From an uncultured Campylobacter sp. (GTDB lineage: Bacteria; Campylobacterota; Campylobacteria; Campylobacterales; Campylobacteraceae): a stretch of DNA of 50,585 nt. The notes below the pieces were generated by a model. That model was not told the DNA's origin and made no database searches. It worked only from the letters and a program-made list of their open reading frames with translations. The position numbers were made by a program, and so were the translations under genes. Shown here one piece after another: positions 35,804-44,763 of this stretch (the stretch's first letter is position 1; the number at the start of each line of letters is the position of its first letter). The DNA lies in the NCBI RefSeq assembly GCF_937980635.1, contig NZ_CALJPG010000025.1, positions 1-50,585 of the forward strand. The letters are read 5' to 3'.

Positions 35804-36333
35804 AAAAAATGGTTTTAGGCTTGGCTCTTGCATGCTGTGCGGCGCTATTTGCCGCGGACAAGACGGCTTCTATAGACGCCGACAGCTTGGGCTTTATAAA
35901 AAGCGTGGACGAATCGGCGCAAAATAAAAATTCCCTGCCCGATTTCAAATATAGCGAGGACGCTCCGGGCGCCGCTTCGAAAATCGAGCGCAGCTTCGAA
36001 AACGCTCCGCCGCTCATACCGCACAGCCTAGAGGGGCTCGTGCCGATCACAAAGGATAACAATATGTGCGTAACCTGCCATATGCCCGATGTCGCTAAGG
36101 ATGTAGGTTCTACGCCGATTCCAAAAAGCCACTTGGTAGACTTTCGCACGGGCGCGGATCTAAACGGCACGCTAGCCGAGCAGCGCTTCAACTGCACGCA
36201 ATGCCACGTACCGCAAGCTCAAACCAATCCGCTAGTGAAAAATAATTTTAAGGCTGATTTTAGCAGGTTTAGCGACGCAAATTCCACTTCTAATCTCATA
36301 GATACGCTAAATCAAGGCGCCGAGGTTGAGTAG
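35800..36333 (+). CDS. napB: Diheme cytochrome c, NapB
   Basis: 177 aa. Sec signal MKKMVLGLALACCAALFAAD, then two c-type heme motifs, CVTCH and CTQCH, with distal His candidates such as HSLEGLV. It hands electrons to NapA in the periplasm. Coupled to napH by a 4-nt overlap and 9 nt before napL. Confidence 0.97.
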   Translation: MKKMVLGLALACCAALFAADKTASIDADSLGFIKSVDESAQNKNSLPDFKYSEDAPGAASKIERSFENAPPLIPHSLEGLVPITKDNNMCVTCHMPDVAKDVGSTPIPKSHLVDFRTGADLNGTLAEQRFNCTQCHVPQAQTNPLVKNNFKADFSRFSDANSTSNLIDTLNQGAEVE

Positions 36334-36342
36334 GAGCGCGCG

Positions 36343-37419
36343 ATGAAATTTTTACCACCGCTGCTACTTTGCGCCTGCTTCATCTATGCCGGCAACGGCG
36401 TTGCAATACCTAGTGGCGCTGCAGGCATAGATGCACCTACAAAGACCAAACACGCTAGCTTCATACTAGAGCTTGACGCAAATGTCGCGGTGCTAAAAAA
36501 TCTAGACGGCGAAATTTACGCAGGGCTTGACAACGGCAAGCTCTATAAAATCACCATTAACTCTGCGGAGAATTCCGCGCCAAATTCCACCGCCGTAAAT
36601 TCTTTGGCAAATTCTACGAAGCAAAATTCTGCCGAAAATTCTACGACATTAAATTCCGCCTCGGGCTCAATATCCAAAACGCTAATTTTCGCCCTGCCCT
36701 CGTCCAAAAATTACCTAGACGAGCCGATGGGCGCTACCATATTCGACGTCGATAAATTAGGCGAAAAATACGCATTTTTATATAACGGCGACGCGTTTGA
36801 AAAGATGCTGGGCGTGTTTGCGGGCGGCAGGATCACGCACTACAAGCTACCGATGACGGGGATTAAAAACGTCTATTTCTACGACGAAAATACCGTGATT
36901 TTGCTAGGTCTTGGTAGCGAAATTTTATACTTCGACCTACCTAGCGGCAAGGTAAGCTTCGAGCAAAAGCTCACCATCGCGTCTTTGGGCGGCAGCGCCT
37001 ACGACCGCGCTAGCGGGAAGCTGTTAATCTCGTGCGAAGGCGGCATCGTGTTTTATTTCGACGCGAAAGTGAAAAAACTTATGAGCCAAAAGTCCCTGCA
37101 CAAGGACGGGATCTACTCCGTGGCGCTGCTTGGCGATCGCATGATGAGCGGCTCGAACGACAAGGAAAGATCGTGCTACTACGAAAACGGCGATTTCGCT
37201 AAATTTTATAACGCCCGTTTTGCAGTTTTTGCCGTGGCGCTAAGCCCAGAGCTAGGCGCTTTTACCGTTGGTAACGGCGTGCGCGTAATCGATAAAGCAG
37301 GCGAGATCGTCCGCAGCATCGAGCTAGATAACGACGTCATCAACTATCTGCTTTTCGAAGGAGATTATCTCGTGGGCTCGGGGTATAATAGATATATCTA
37401 CTTTTGGAGGCTAAAATGA
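36343..37419 (+). CDS. napL: NapL, periplasmic WD40-like protein with Asn-Ser repeat insert
   Basis: 358 aa with a signal peptide (MKFLPPLLLCACFIYAGNG). NapL is the propeller-like Nap protein found in epsilonproteobacteria. It influences nitrate reductase output, but its biochemical role is unclear. Blade-like strands recur (DGEIYAGLDNGKLYKI, LLISCEGGIVFYFD, YLVGSGYNRYIYFWRLK). Between the first two blades, residues 73-108, eight NS-x-x(-x) units form a low-complexity insert coded by 12- and 15-bp repeats. It follows napB by 9 nt and overlaps napD by 4 nt. Confidence 0.88.
   Translation: MKFLPPLLLCACFIYAGNGVAIPSGAAGIDAPTKTKHASFILELDANVAVLKNLDGEIYAGLDNGKLYKITINSAENSAPNSTAVNSLANSTKQNSAENSTTLNSASGSISKTLIFALPSSKNYLDEPMGATIFDVDKLGEKYAFLYNGDAFEKMLGVFAGGRITHYKLPMTGIKNVYFYDENTVILLGLGSEILYFDLPSGKVSFEQKLTIASLGGSAYDRASGKLLISCEGGIVFYFDAKVKKLMSQKSLHKDGIYSVALLGDRMMSGSNDKERSCYYENGDFAKFYNARFAVFAVALSPELGAFTVGNGVRVIDKAGEIVRSIELDNDVINYLLFEGDYLVGSGYNRYIYFWRLK
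36559..36666 (+). repeat. Alternating 12/15-bp repeats encoding Asn-Ser units in napL
   Basis: The core AATTCT/C plus ACG/GCG recurs eight times with 12- and 15-base periods, always in frame. The core matches that of the tupC repeat at 21703-21897. Confidence 0.8.
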
Positions 37420-37751
37420 ATATTTCAAGCGTCGTGATCTATCTGAGCGCGAATACCGACGTAGCGGCGTTTCGCAAGCAACTGCAAAGTATCGGCGGCT
37501 GCGAGTTCGTAGCGTGCCAGGACGGCAAGGCGGTAGCCACGATTAGCGCGGAGAGCTTTGAGAGTGAGATCGCCACATTTCGCGCGATAGAAGCCATAGA
37601 GGGCGTAAGCGAGGCGATGATGATCTACTCATACTCCGATCTGGACACAGATATCGCCGCGGCAAACTCCGACAACGGCGAGCAGATAATGCGCGAGCTG
37701 GACGAAAAAGACCCGAGCCAGATCAAATACGGCGGCAAGGTGCGGGTCTAA
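37416..37751 (+). CDS. napD: NapD, NapA maturation chaperone
   Basis: 111 aa from ATG 37416, which overlaps the napL stop (ATGA) and starts the family motif MNISSVVIYL. NapD has a small ferredoxin-like fold and binds the NapA Tat signal peptide in the cytoplasm, preventing export before cofactor loading. The acidic C-terminal tail is longer than in E. coli. It is the last gene of the nap operon. Confidence 0.92.
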   Translation: MNISSVVIYLSANTDVAAFRKQLQSIGGCEFVACQDGKAVATISAESFESEIATFRAIEAIEGVSEAMMIYSYSDLDTDIAAANSDNGEQIMRELDEKDPSQIKYGGKVRV

Positions 37752-38784
37752 ACCGCCGCCACTTTATTCGCGCTTTTTGTCTAAATTTTATATTTTCGGC
37801 GATCTCTGCGTCACTCGGTAAAATTTTTTGTATAAATTTTATCTGCATCCACGGAATTTGAAATTTTCCAATTCGTCTTTGCCGCTTATAGTCTGATTTT
37901 GTGCCCCGGTCCGTCGCCGCTTTTGCGCTCCTAGCCGATTTTAAGCTTTTGATACGCCGTCTTGCGTTTAGCCGTCAAATTTAAATCTACAAGTCCTATG
38001 ACGATACGGAATTTTAAGAGCGGCGGACGGATAAATTTATAAAATTTATCCGCAGTACGATGCCTCGCACCGCATAAAAAACATGCCGCACCAAAATCAG
38101 ACGCCGCATCAAGGTGATGCCATAGCGACTGCCGTCCGACACCGTACTTATAAACCCGCCGCCGGCGCAAAGCAATTATAAACAGCTATGCGACGAAGTC
38201 CGACACCGTACTTATAAACCCGCCGCCGCGACACCCGTCTGCTTGAGGTGCCGCTACAAAAATACGACGGCCCGATACCGGCCGCTAGACATAGATCACC
38301 TCCATGCGCATAGCTTGAGTGTGCCGCAAAGATAAAATTTTATGGGGGTTGGACGGCATGCCGATGTTTATTAAACGATCAAAATACCGTCAAGGCAAAC
38401 CATGTGCTAATCGCCGTAGATGAGCTGCAAATTTTAAAGATTGTGCAAGATTGCGGTTTTGATGCCGCGGCAACCCTTCGTTAGGCGCACGGACCTTACG
38501 GCGCGGATGAGAACTTTAAATTTCAAAACAAGAGCATAAGTTTTAAAATTCCTAGGCGTAGAAATTCCGCGCCGAAGCTAAATTTTAAAATTTATACTGC
38601 GGGCACTCAAAGAGAGTTAGCGGTGCGCCGAAATTAAAATTTGCCTTTAAATTTAAAGCCTTTAGGCTCGCACAAGAGCGCAAGCAGACAAAATCGTAAG
38701 GACGAAAAAGCCGCAAGGGTATACTTGGTTTGCACTTTACGGGCGACATTTTCATAAATTTAAAAGCGCCAAGCGGCGCAAGCC
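37752..38784. other. Long gap with a 31-bp direct repeat
   Basis: Just over 1 kb without a convincing gene, between the nap operon and a convergent permease. It contains an exact direct repeat (38134-38164 and 38198-38228) and AAATTT-rich stretches. Minus-strand frames at 37931-38170 and 38585-39025 lack support. Confidence 0.55.
38134..38228. repeat. Exact 31-bp direct repeat, two copies 64 bp apart
   Basis: Copies at 38134-38164 and 38198-38228 both start GTCCGACACCGTACTTATAA and end CCCGCCGCCG. The 33 bp between them differ from the repeat. No matching gene or mobile element is visible around them. Confidence 0.85.
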
Positions 38785-40362
38785 CTACTCGAATTCTATC
38801 TTTTTTAGATAATCGTACAAATTTAGTACCGCGATAAATAGCGTTAAAATCGCGGGCCCCAAGATCACGCCCCAGAACCCAAACGTGCTGATGCCCGAAA
38901 GCATCGAGAAGAAGATCAGCATTTCGTTGATGTTTGCGGGGTTTTCGACTAGGCGCGAGTTGATAAATTTTATCACGAGCGGCTTTACGAAGCTGTCCGC
39001 GAGCGTCGAGATCAGTATCACGCAATACGCCATTATCACGATCGCGCCCGAGGTGCTACCCCCCGCTAGCACGTATAGCGCGGTGGGTACATAGATGAGT
39101 GCGCCGCCGACTGCGGGGATGAGCGAGCAGAAGGCGAAAAGCACCCCCATCAGCAGCGCGTCAAAGCCGAAGATCCCCGCGATGATCGAAAATAAAAAGC
39201 CCTGCAATACGGCGTTGAATATGGTCGAGTAAAACACGACGCTCATCGTATTTGCCGTCTCGGAGAAGATATAATCGATCTGCGCGGGCTCGACGGGTAG
39301 AATTTTTTTGAAAAAGCGTTTGAAGCTCTCGCCGTAGAGGTATGCAAAAAAGCAAAACACGACGATAAGCACCATATCGACGATAAATTTCGCGCTGGAT
39401 TTCCCGACGACTGAGAGGTAGGAGATGATCTGCTTCGCTACGCCCGCAACGTCTAGGTTTGCTAAAAATGAGCGAAACTGCGCATTAAATTTTTCAAAAG
39501 GCCCAGGCAGCCTGATGTCTAGGCTCTGAACGTAGCTAAGCGCGTCGTTTAGGCGCGCCATATCGAAGCTCGCGGCGTTTTTTGCGATCTCGATCACGGC
39601 GTAGATGAAGGGCACGAAAAAAAGCGCGCAGAGCAAAAACAGGCTAAGCACCGAGGCCAGCGTGCGCCTGCCGCGGCACAGCTTCGTTACTTTAGCATGC
39701 AGACCCGAGGTCGCCACCGCCATCAACACGCCGATTGCGATCACCATCAAAAATGGCGAGAACAGATAGATCACGCAGCAAAACATCAGCAAGGTTGCGC
39801 CGATAAAAAATATCTTGTTTGTTTTCGCGCGCCCGCTAGCCTTGGCAAGGCCCGCTTTCATACCCGCAGCGGCCCCCGAAGCGGCAGCGGCGCCTAGCGC
39901 GGAAGCATTAGCCGAGAAGGTTTCGTTGGCTTCGGCGGCGTCGCTAAATGCAGCCGCACCGGCAGATGAGACTTTGTCGGTTTTGACCCGGTTTTTGCTT
40001 TGATTTTCGGCAGCGGTTTTAGTCCTGCCTTCCGCGGTGCCTAACGCAGCTGCGGCTACTTTATCGGCGCCCGTATTTGCTTTAGCGGCTTTAACCCCGC
40101 TTTCAACACCGACATTGGCTCCGCTTCCGCTTTGATTTTTGGCACTGATTTCGGCTCTATTTTCAGCAGCGGTTTTGTTTTTGTTTTTGACGGTCGCTTT
40201 GGCTTCGGCGGCGGCTTCGATTTTGCCCTCAGCGTTATTTACGGTCTGATTTTCGGTGAAATTTTGAGCCTCGCTTTTGGCGTTATTCTCGGCGTTGTTT
40301 TGAGCCATGTTTTCAGCCTGGTTTTCATTGCGGCTTGCGGCGTTGTCTTTTGGCGTCGGCAA
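38785..40362 (-). CDS. AI-2E family permease with long low-complexity N-terminus
   Basis: 525 aa. Residues about 183-525 form the AI-2E transporter (UPF0118) fold: paired helices near 183-225, a soluble middle part, then six to seven helices, with the signature around FCSLIPAVGGALIYVPTALY. Members export small molecules or are Na+/H+ or signal transporters; the substrate is unknown here. Residues 1-180 are Ala/Asn/Glu/Lys-rich (QNNAENNAKSEAQNFTENQ and so on) without a fold. Start TTG 40362 has AGGAT seven bases upstream; internal starts (Met19 or Met168) would remove the tail and cannot be excluded. The gene is convergent with nap. Confidence 0.85.
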   Translation of the reverse strand: MPTPKDNAASRNENQAENMAQNNAENNAKSEAQNFTENQTVNNAEGKIEAAAEAKATVKNKNKTAAENRAEISAKNQSGSGANVGVESGVKAAKANTGADKVAAAALGTAEGRTKTAAENQSKNRVKTDKVSSAGAAAFSDAAEANETFSANASALGAAAASGAAAGMKAGLAKASGRAKTNKIFFIGATLLMFCCVIYLFSPFLMVIAIGVLMAVATSGLHAKVTKLCRGRRTLASVLSLFLLCALFFVPFIYAVIEIAKNAASFDMARLNDALSYVQSLDIRLPGPFEKFNAQFRSFLANLDVAGVAKQIISYLSVVGKSSAKFIVDMVLIVVFCFFAYLYGESFKRFFKKILPVEPAQIDYIFSETANTMSVVFYSTIFNAVLQGFLFSIIAGIFGFDALLMGVLFAFCSLIPAVGGALIYVPTALYVLAGGSTSGAIVIMAYCVILISTLADSFVKPLVIKFINSRLVENPANINEMLIFFSMLSGISTFGFWGVILGPAILTLFIAVLNLYDYLKKIEFE

Positions 40363-40917
40363 ATTTTATCCTTTTGAAATTTGATGAGCTATTTTATAAA
40401 TTTTTTTATCAGATTTTGATTAAATTTTAAAATTTCATAGAATTTACGAGCAGTGTTCTCGCACATACGGCAAGTGGCATACTGCGGCATATTCGGTACA
40501 GCGCATGAATGATCAATAGCAAAAACAGCACGCGTTTGTGCACGAGCTGCACGGCGTATGCGATTACGTGGGAGCGGAACAGTAGACCGTATGCGCTGAT
40601 AGACCGACGCCGGGTACTTACGCGATATATCGGTAACAAACCGACAATAAACAAGCGGAAAATAGAGAAATCGTAACGAGCGCGTCGGGGCAAAATGTGA
40701 AATTAAAATCGATACGGTAGTGAGAGGCGATTGGTGGGCGATAGTATGAGAATGGAGCGAGAAGTGAGCGACGGCAGAGTGTTTGCTTTTTAGAAATCGA
40801 TGTTACCCTTAAACATATCAGTAAGTGAAAAATCCATAGGAGGTAGGATTTATAAATAACAAGCTCGGCAGACGCGCAGATAGACTATTAACTTCTGGTT
40901 GGAAGATTATTTTTTCG
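40363..40917. other. Non-coding gap
   Basis: About 550 bases upstream of the permease gene. A minus-strand frame at 40427-40693 looks like chance. No repeat or RNA recognised. Confidence 0.5.
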
Positions 40918-41019
40918 CTATGAACATACTGAGGCGGGCTTCGCTCCAGCTTGCGCTGCAGCCGCATTAGCGAGACCGTGTGAAAGCCCATCTCTAATAA
41001 TACCCAATCCGTTACTCAT
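40918..41019 (-). CDS. Possible 33-aa protein coupled to the upstream membrane-protein gene
   Basis: An ATG at 41019-41017 overlaps the stop of the gene before it (41012-41014). GGAG, seven bases upstream, lies inside the coding end of that gene. The frame reads MSNGLGIIRDGLSHGLANAA, then a short Ala/Gly-rich tail, and stops at TAG 40918-40920. It is Gly/Ala-rich with one Cys near the end. The coupled layout is what a real micro-protein or the start of a truncated gene would show; no family recognised. Confidence 0.35.
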   Translation of the reverse strand: MSNGLGIIRDGLSHGLANAAAAQAGAKPASVCS

Positions 41020-41735
41020 TTTTTACTCCTTCTTCTGGATTGTTTTTAATCAAATTTCTATCTGAAAAATTTATAAAAAATATCAATAAAAGTAGAAAAA
41101 CTACCCCTTTTAAAAAGAATTTAAACTGTGCGGTCATCAAATATGGTCTTAACAATCTATGATCGAAATTATATCCCTTATATATCTTTCCATCTTTATT
41201 TTCAAGCTGTAAAATTTCATTATTACCTAATATATCTGGGCTCGGCTCGCCGTAAATTTTGATTTTTTGCCCTTTTAGCTTTTCATAAATATCGCTATCG
41301 CTTTTGCTTATTTCATAAACTTTTTTCTTGCCGTTTTCTAGTTCTATATGTATTCGTCCGCCGCTTCCGCGAAAATTATAATAAACGTTTCTTAAAATTC
41401 CGGTATCTATCTCAAGCTCATTTAACTGCTTAGGCGACGTATCCGTTCTATAAATAGTAAAAAGCGTTCCGCACAGGACAAAAAGCAAACCATAACAGCC
41501 TATACTAGCCACCTGTGCCGGCGGATGCGAAACTCCCCTGATAAAAACGCGTCTGTAAAATACATCGTAAAAATAATAGAAGAACCTTTTTATATATTTT
41601 GTATGAATTTCATAAAATTTCCCTTCATATTCTTTTGGATGTTTTATTGAGCCGATAATAAATTTGCTCTAAATTTACAAAATCTCCCGCTTTAAATTTT
41701 AAATCTGAAGAAATTTTATAACCAAGCAAAATTCA
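41012..41735 (-). pseudogene. Frameshifted hypothetical membrane protein
   Basis: The intact part (41012-41512, 166 aa from a GTG) has two membrane segments, one at the N-terminus and one near residues 128-148, around a soluble domain. The same frame continues upstream without any ATG, GTG or TTG, as protein-like sequence (KEYEGKFYEIHTKYIKRFFY...). The adjacent frame, from TTG 41729 or near it, reads KFKAGDFVNLEQIYYRLNKT and then hits TGA at 41625-41627. Joining the two frames near the A4 run at 41633-41636 restores one gene of about 230 codons. So a single-base indel (mutation or sequencing error) splits it. The DNA is AT-rich and probably acquired. Confidence 0.6.
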
Positions 41736-41825
41736 AAGATTAAATATACAAAATCGCCACGGCAGGGTTCCCACCTGCGTAGCTATAGCTCAGCGCCGTG
41801 AAGTATAAAATTTCATCCGCCCTGC

Positions 41826-42842
41826 CTACCCCTCAAACAGATTTCTCTCCGCGGTCTTTAGCACGCGACCGAGCACCTCGCGCGCCTTATCGGTTGCGAT
41901 GCGGCCTTTGGCAGTCTTTTCGATGTAGCCGTTGGCAAGCAGATAGGGCTCGATGACGTCCTCGATCGTGCCCTCGTCCTCGCTAAGCGCCGCCGCGATC
42001 GTGCTAAGCCCCAAGGCACGGCGCTTGGCGTCAAATAAAATCTCCAAATATTTTATATCCATCTCGTCAAAGCCTTGCTCGTCCACGCCCAGCGCTTCAA
42101 GCCCTTCGCGCGCGCGATCGTGCGAGATAGCGCCCTCGTCGCGCACCTCGGCAAAATCGCGTATGCGGCGCAGTAGCCGTAGCGCTATACGCGGAGTACC
42201 GCGAGAGCGACGCGCGATCTCGGCACTGGCGTCGGCTGCGCTCTCCTTGCCGAGTTTAACCGAAGCGGTCTGCACTATCCGCGCAAGCTCGGCGTGCGTG
42301 TAAAACTGCAAGCGAAACTGCATGCCGAAGCGATCCCGCAGCGGCGCCGAGATCATGCCCGCGCGCGTCGTGGCGCCGATGAGCGTAAAGTGCGGAATGT
42401 CGATCTTGATGGTCTGCGCGGCGGGACCCGAGCCGATGATGATGTCGAGGCGGAAGTCCTCCATCGCCGAATACAGCACCTCCTCGATCGCGGGGCTTAG
42501 GCGGTGTATCTCGTCGATGAAAAGCACGTCGCCGCTTTGCAGGTTCGTTAAAATCGCCGCCAGATCGCCCGCCTTTTCGATCATCGGCGCGGCGGTGACC
42601 TTGATGGCGGCGCCCATCTGAGCGGCAATGATGTGCGCCAGCGTAGTCTTGCCGAGCCCGGGCGGCCCGTAAAAAAGCACGTGATCAAGCACGTCGGCGC
42701 GCTTTTTCGCCGCGGCGATCGCGATAGCGAGGTTTGATTTGATCTTCTCCTGCCCCACGTAATCCTCGAAGCTCGACGGACGCAGCGAGCTCTCCACGCT
42801 CTCATCGAGCTGCATCTTTTCGATCTCTACAATTCTGTCCAT
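41826..42842 (-). CDS. ruvB: Holliday junction branch migration helicase RuvB
   Basis: 338 aa. AAA+ motor with Walker A FYGPPGLGKTTLAH, Walker B VLFIDEIHRLSP, sensor 1 LIGATTRAGMIS, arginine finger region APLRDRFGMQFRL, and the C-terminal winged-helix domain. The N-terminal RPSSFEDYVGQEKIK is typical. It drives branch migration with RuvA. It is a single gene; ruvA and ruvC are not nearby, as often in Campylobacter. Confidence 0.98.
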   Translation of the reverse strand: MDRIVEIEKMQLDESVESSLRPSSFEDYVGQEKIKSNLAIAIAAAKKRADVLDHVLFYGPPGLGKTTLAHIIAAQMGAAIKVTAAPMIEKAGDLAAILTNLQSGDVLFIDEIHRLSPAIEEVLYSAMEDFRLDIIIGSGPAAQTIKIDIPHFTLIGATTRAGMISAPLRDRFGMQFRLQFYTHAELARIVQTASVKLGKESAADASAEIARRSRGTPRIALRLLRRIRDFAEVRDEGAISHDRAREGLEALGVDEQGFDEMDIKYLEILFDAKRRALGLSTIAAALSEDEGTIEDVIEPYLLANGYIEKTAKGRIATDKAREVLGRVLKTAERNLFEG

Positions 42843-43656
42843 AATCTCTCTTTAATCGTTTTTAAAATTTTAGCAAGTGTAGCGAAAAATGGCTAAATTT
42901 TGACAATTTTAAAGGAACGGATCTTTGCGGGCGGAATAAAATTTGTCGCGCGGAATTTTACGGTACGCGCTTAGGGCTGGGGCTAAAAAGCAGAACACCC
43001 GTCGCGAAAGACTGCGGAATTTTAGCGCGACGTTTTAAGGCTATGCTCATGCCGCCGCACCCGTTATGCCTTAGTGCGGAATTTATTGTGGCGGCTCCCA
43101 AACAGCGCGCCGAACGGTAACTGCGCTAAATTTTACGGCGCGGAATTTGAGCGCGTAGAATTTAAGGCTTCAGGCGTTCACGATTGGTGATTGCGGAGCG
43201 GCGGTGCGAAATTTGAGCACGTAGAATTTAGTGGCAAAATTTAGCCGTTTGAAAAATACGCGAAGTTTTACGACGTAAAATTTGGCGCCTAGAATTTTGC
43301 GATATTAAATTCGGCGTCTGGGATTTTGTAGCGAAATTTTGCGACAAAATTTTGTCTTGTAGAATCTTGATGCGGACTTCGTTTTTGCGGCGGCGGAGCT
43401 CTAAATTTTGCGCTTCAAGCTCCACGGCACGCAGCAGGTTAAAATTTTGTCTCACGTAGTCGGTTAAAATTTCGCAAGAAATTCTACGTAGAATTTTATG
43501 CAAAATTTTGCCTTGCGCGCTTGCGCAGCTAAGTAAAATTTCGCGCGGAGTTTTGTCTTTCGCGACTGCTTGGAATTCGGCGCGGATTGTAAAATTTACC
43601 GCTAAGCTTAACGCGGGCTTGTGCAATTAAATTTAGCCGTGCAATCTCGCAACGCC
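42843..43656. other. Gap filled with degenerate GAATTT/AAATTT repeats
   Basis: About 800 bases. From 42890 onward GAATTT, AAATTT or AATTTTA words recur every 12-25 bases, mixed with GCG-rich filler. A 132-aa minus-strand frame at 43228-43626 is a translation of these repeats (many Asn-Phe, Lys-Ile-Leu) and is probably not a gene. Confidence 0.55.
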
Positions 43657-44343
43657 TTATCGATCGCTCTCTTTGATCAAGACACTTTTATTATCGTCGT
43701 CACTCTTACAAAGCACTCTATAATCTGATATTTCAATTGCATCTAAAAATACTACGCCATCGCTTTGAAATTTTTTCGAGCAGCCCTTGGCGTAAAGCTC
43801 GGCGAGTTTTGGACTCTTTAGAACATAAAACTCATAGCTATCGGCAAAGTGTTCCATATAGCTATAGGTGATGCTCGCCCAAGGTACTCGGTTGTCACCG
43901 CTTCTATTTAGCACGATGGTTCTAGCATTTATCGCCGCGAGCTTTGACTTTAGCTCTGCAAACGTCTTTTTGTCCCAGCCGATGAGCTTTAGCCCCTCGC
44001 CTATACTCGGCGCATTATCTTTGAAAATGGAATTTGAGTAAAATTTCGTCTTATTGCCATCTATATCGATCCAAATATACTCATCGCCGTAGGCACTTTC
44101 GATCATGACGCGCGAATTTCTAGGGAAGTTGCGATCGGCAAAAGCTAACAGATCCAAAAATTTCTCGCGATTTTGCTCGTAGTTTTGCATTAGCGGAGCT
44201 TTTTTCAGCTCCATCGCATCTTTATCAACGGAAAAGAACTCAAATAGCAAAAATATCGTCAAAATTATTAAAATAGGCAATACCACTATGATAAAGAAAT
44301 AACCCGTAACCGTGGCTATGATGATTTTTAAAGCTTTAGCCAA
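43657..44343 (-). CDS. Hypothetical protein with N-terminal membrane anchor
   Basis: 228 aa, TTG start at 44343 behind AAGGAG. One long hydrophobic segment, residues 9-37, anchors an alpha/beta soluble domain (YGDEYIWIDIDGNKTKFYS, then IGWDKKTFAELKSKL) with two Cys near the C-terminus (CSKKF, YRVLCKS). No family recognised. The domain probably lies in the periplasm. Slightly more AT-rich than its neighbours, alone in its transcript. Confidence 0.65.
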   Translation of the reverse strand: MAKALKIIIATVTGYFFIIVVLPILIILTIFLLFEFFSVDKDAMELKKAPLMQNYEQNREKFLDLLAFADRNFPRNSRVMIESAYGDEYIWIDIDGNKTKFYSNSIFKDNAPSIGEGLKLIGWDKKTFAELKSKLAAINARTIVLNRSGDNRVPWASITYSYMEHFADSYEFYVLKSPKLAELYAKGCSKKFQSDGVVFLDAIEISDYRVLCKSDDDNKSVLIKESDR

Positions 44344-44763
44344 ATTTTCTCCTTAAATTTTATAAGCCGTTTAGGCCTGACGGCTGGTTTGCGCTTGTAT
44401 TCTACGACTGCGTGCGTAAAATTTAGCGCTCGCAGCGTATTTTAGAGCTGCAGGCGCGAGAGCGTTCATGAAAAGCGTCGTGCGTTGCAGTCGGCGAAAG
44501 AAATAGCGCTCCGCATGCAGAAGCACGCAAACTCTCGCACGGCACGGCTCATATAAAATACCACGCAGAGTATCTGCCCACCAAAGCGCCTACGATCTCT
44601 CGCACTAGATAAAGCGCTCGCAATAGCTCAAGCCGAATAAATTTCAAGCTTCGCGAGCTGTTTACATAGCCTGTGGCGTGAAAACAAAGCGTTAATTTAA
44701 GACAAACGTAGTTTTATTGCCAGAATTTAGGCGCGTAAATTTTAAAATTTAGCCCAAATCCCG
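44344..44763. other. Non-coding gap
   Basis: About 420 bases between panB and the hypothetical membrane protein. No frame, repeat or RNA supported. Confidence 0.5.

Noticed and set aside
43228..43626. 132-aa minus-strand frame after ruvB
   Set aside because: It is a translation of the GAATTT-type repeat field; composition follows the repeat rather than a protein.
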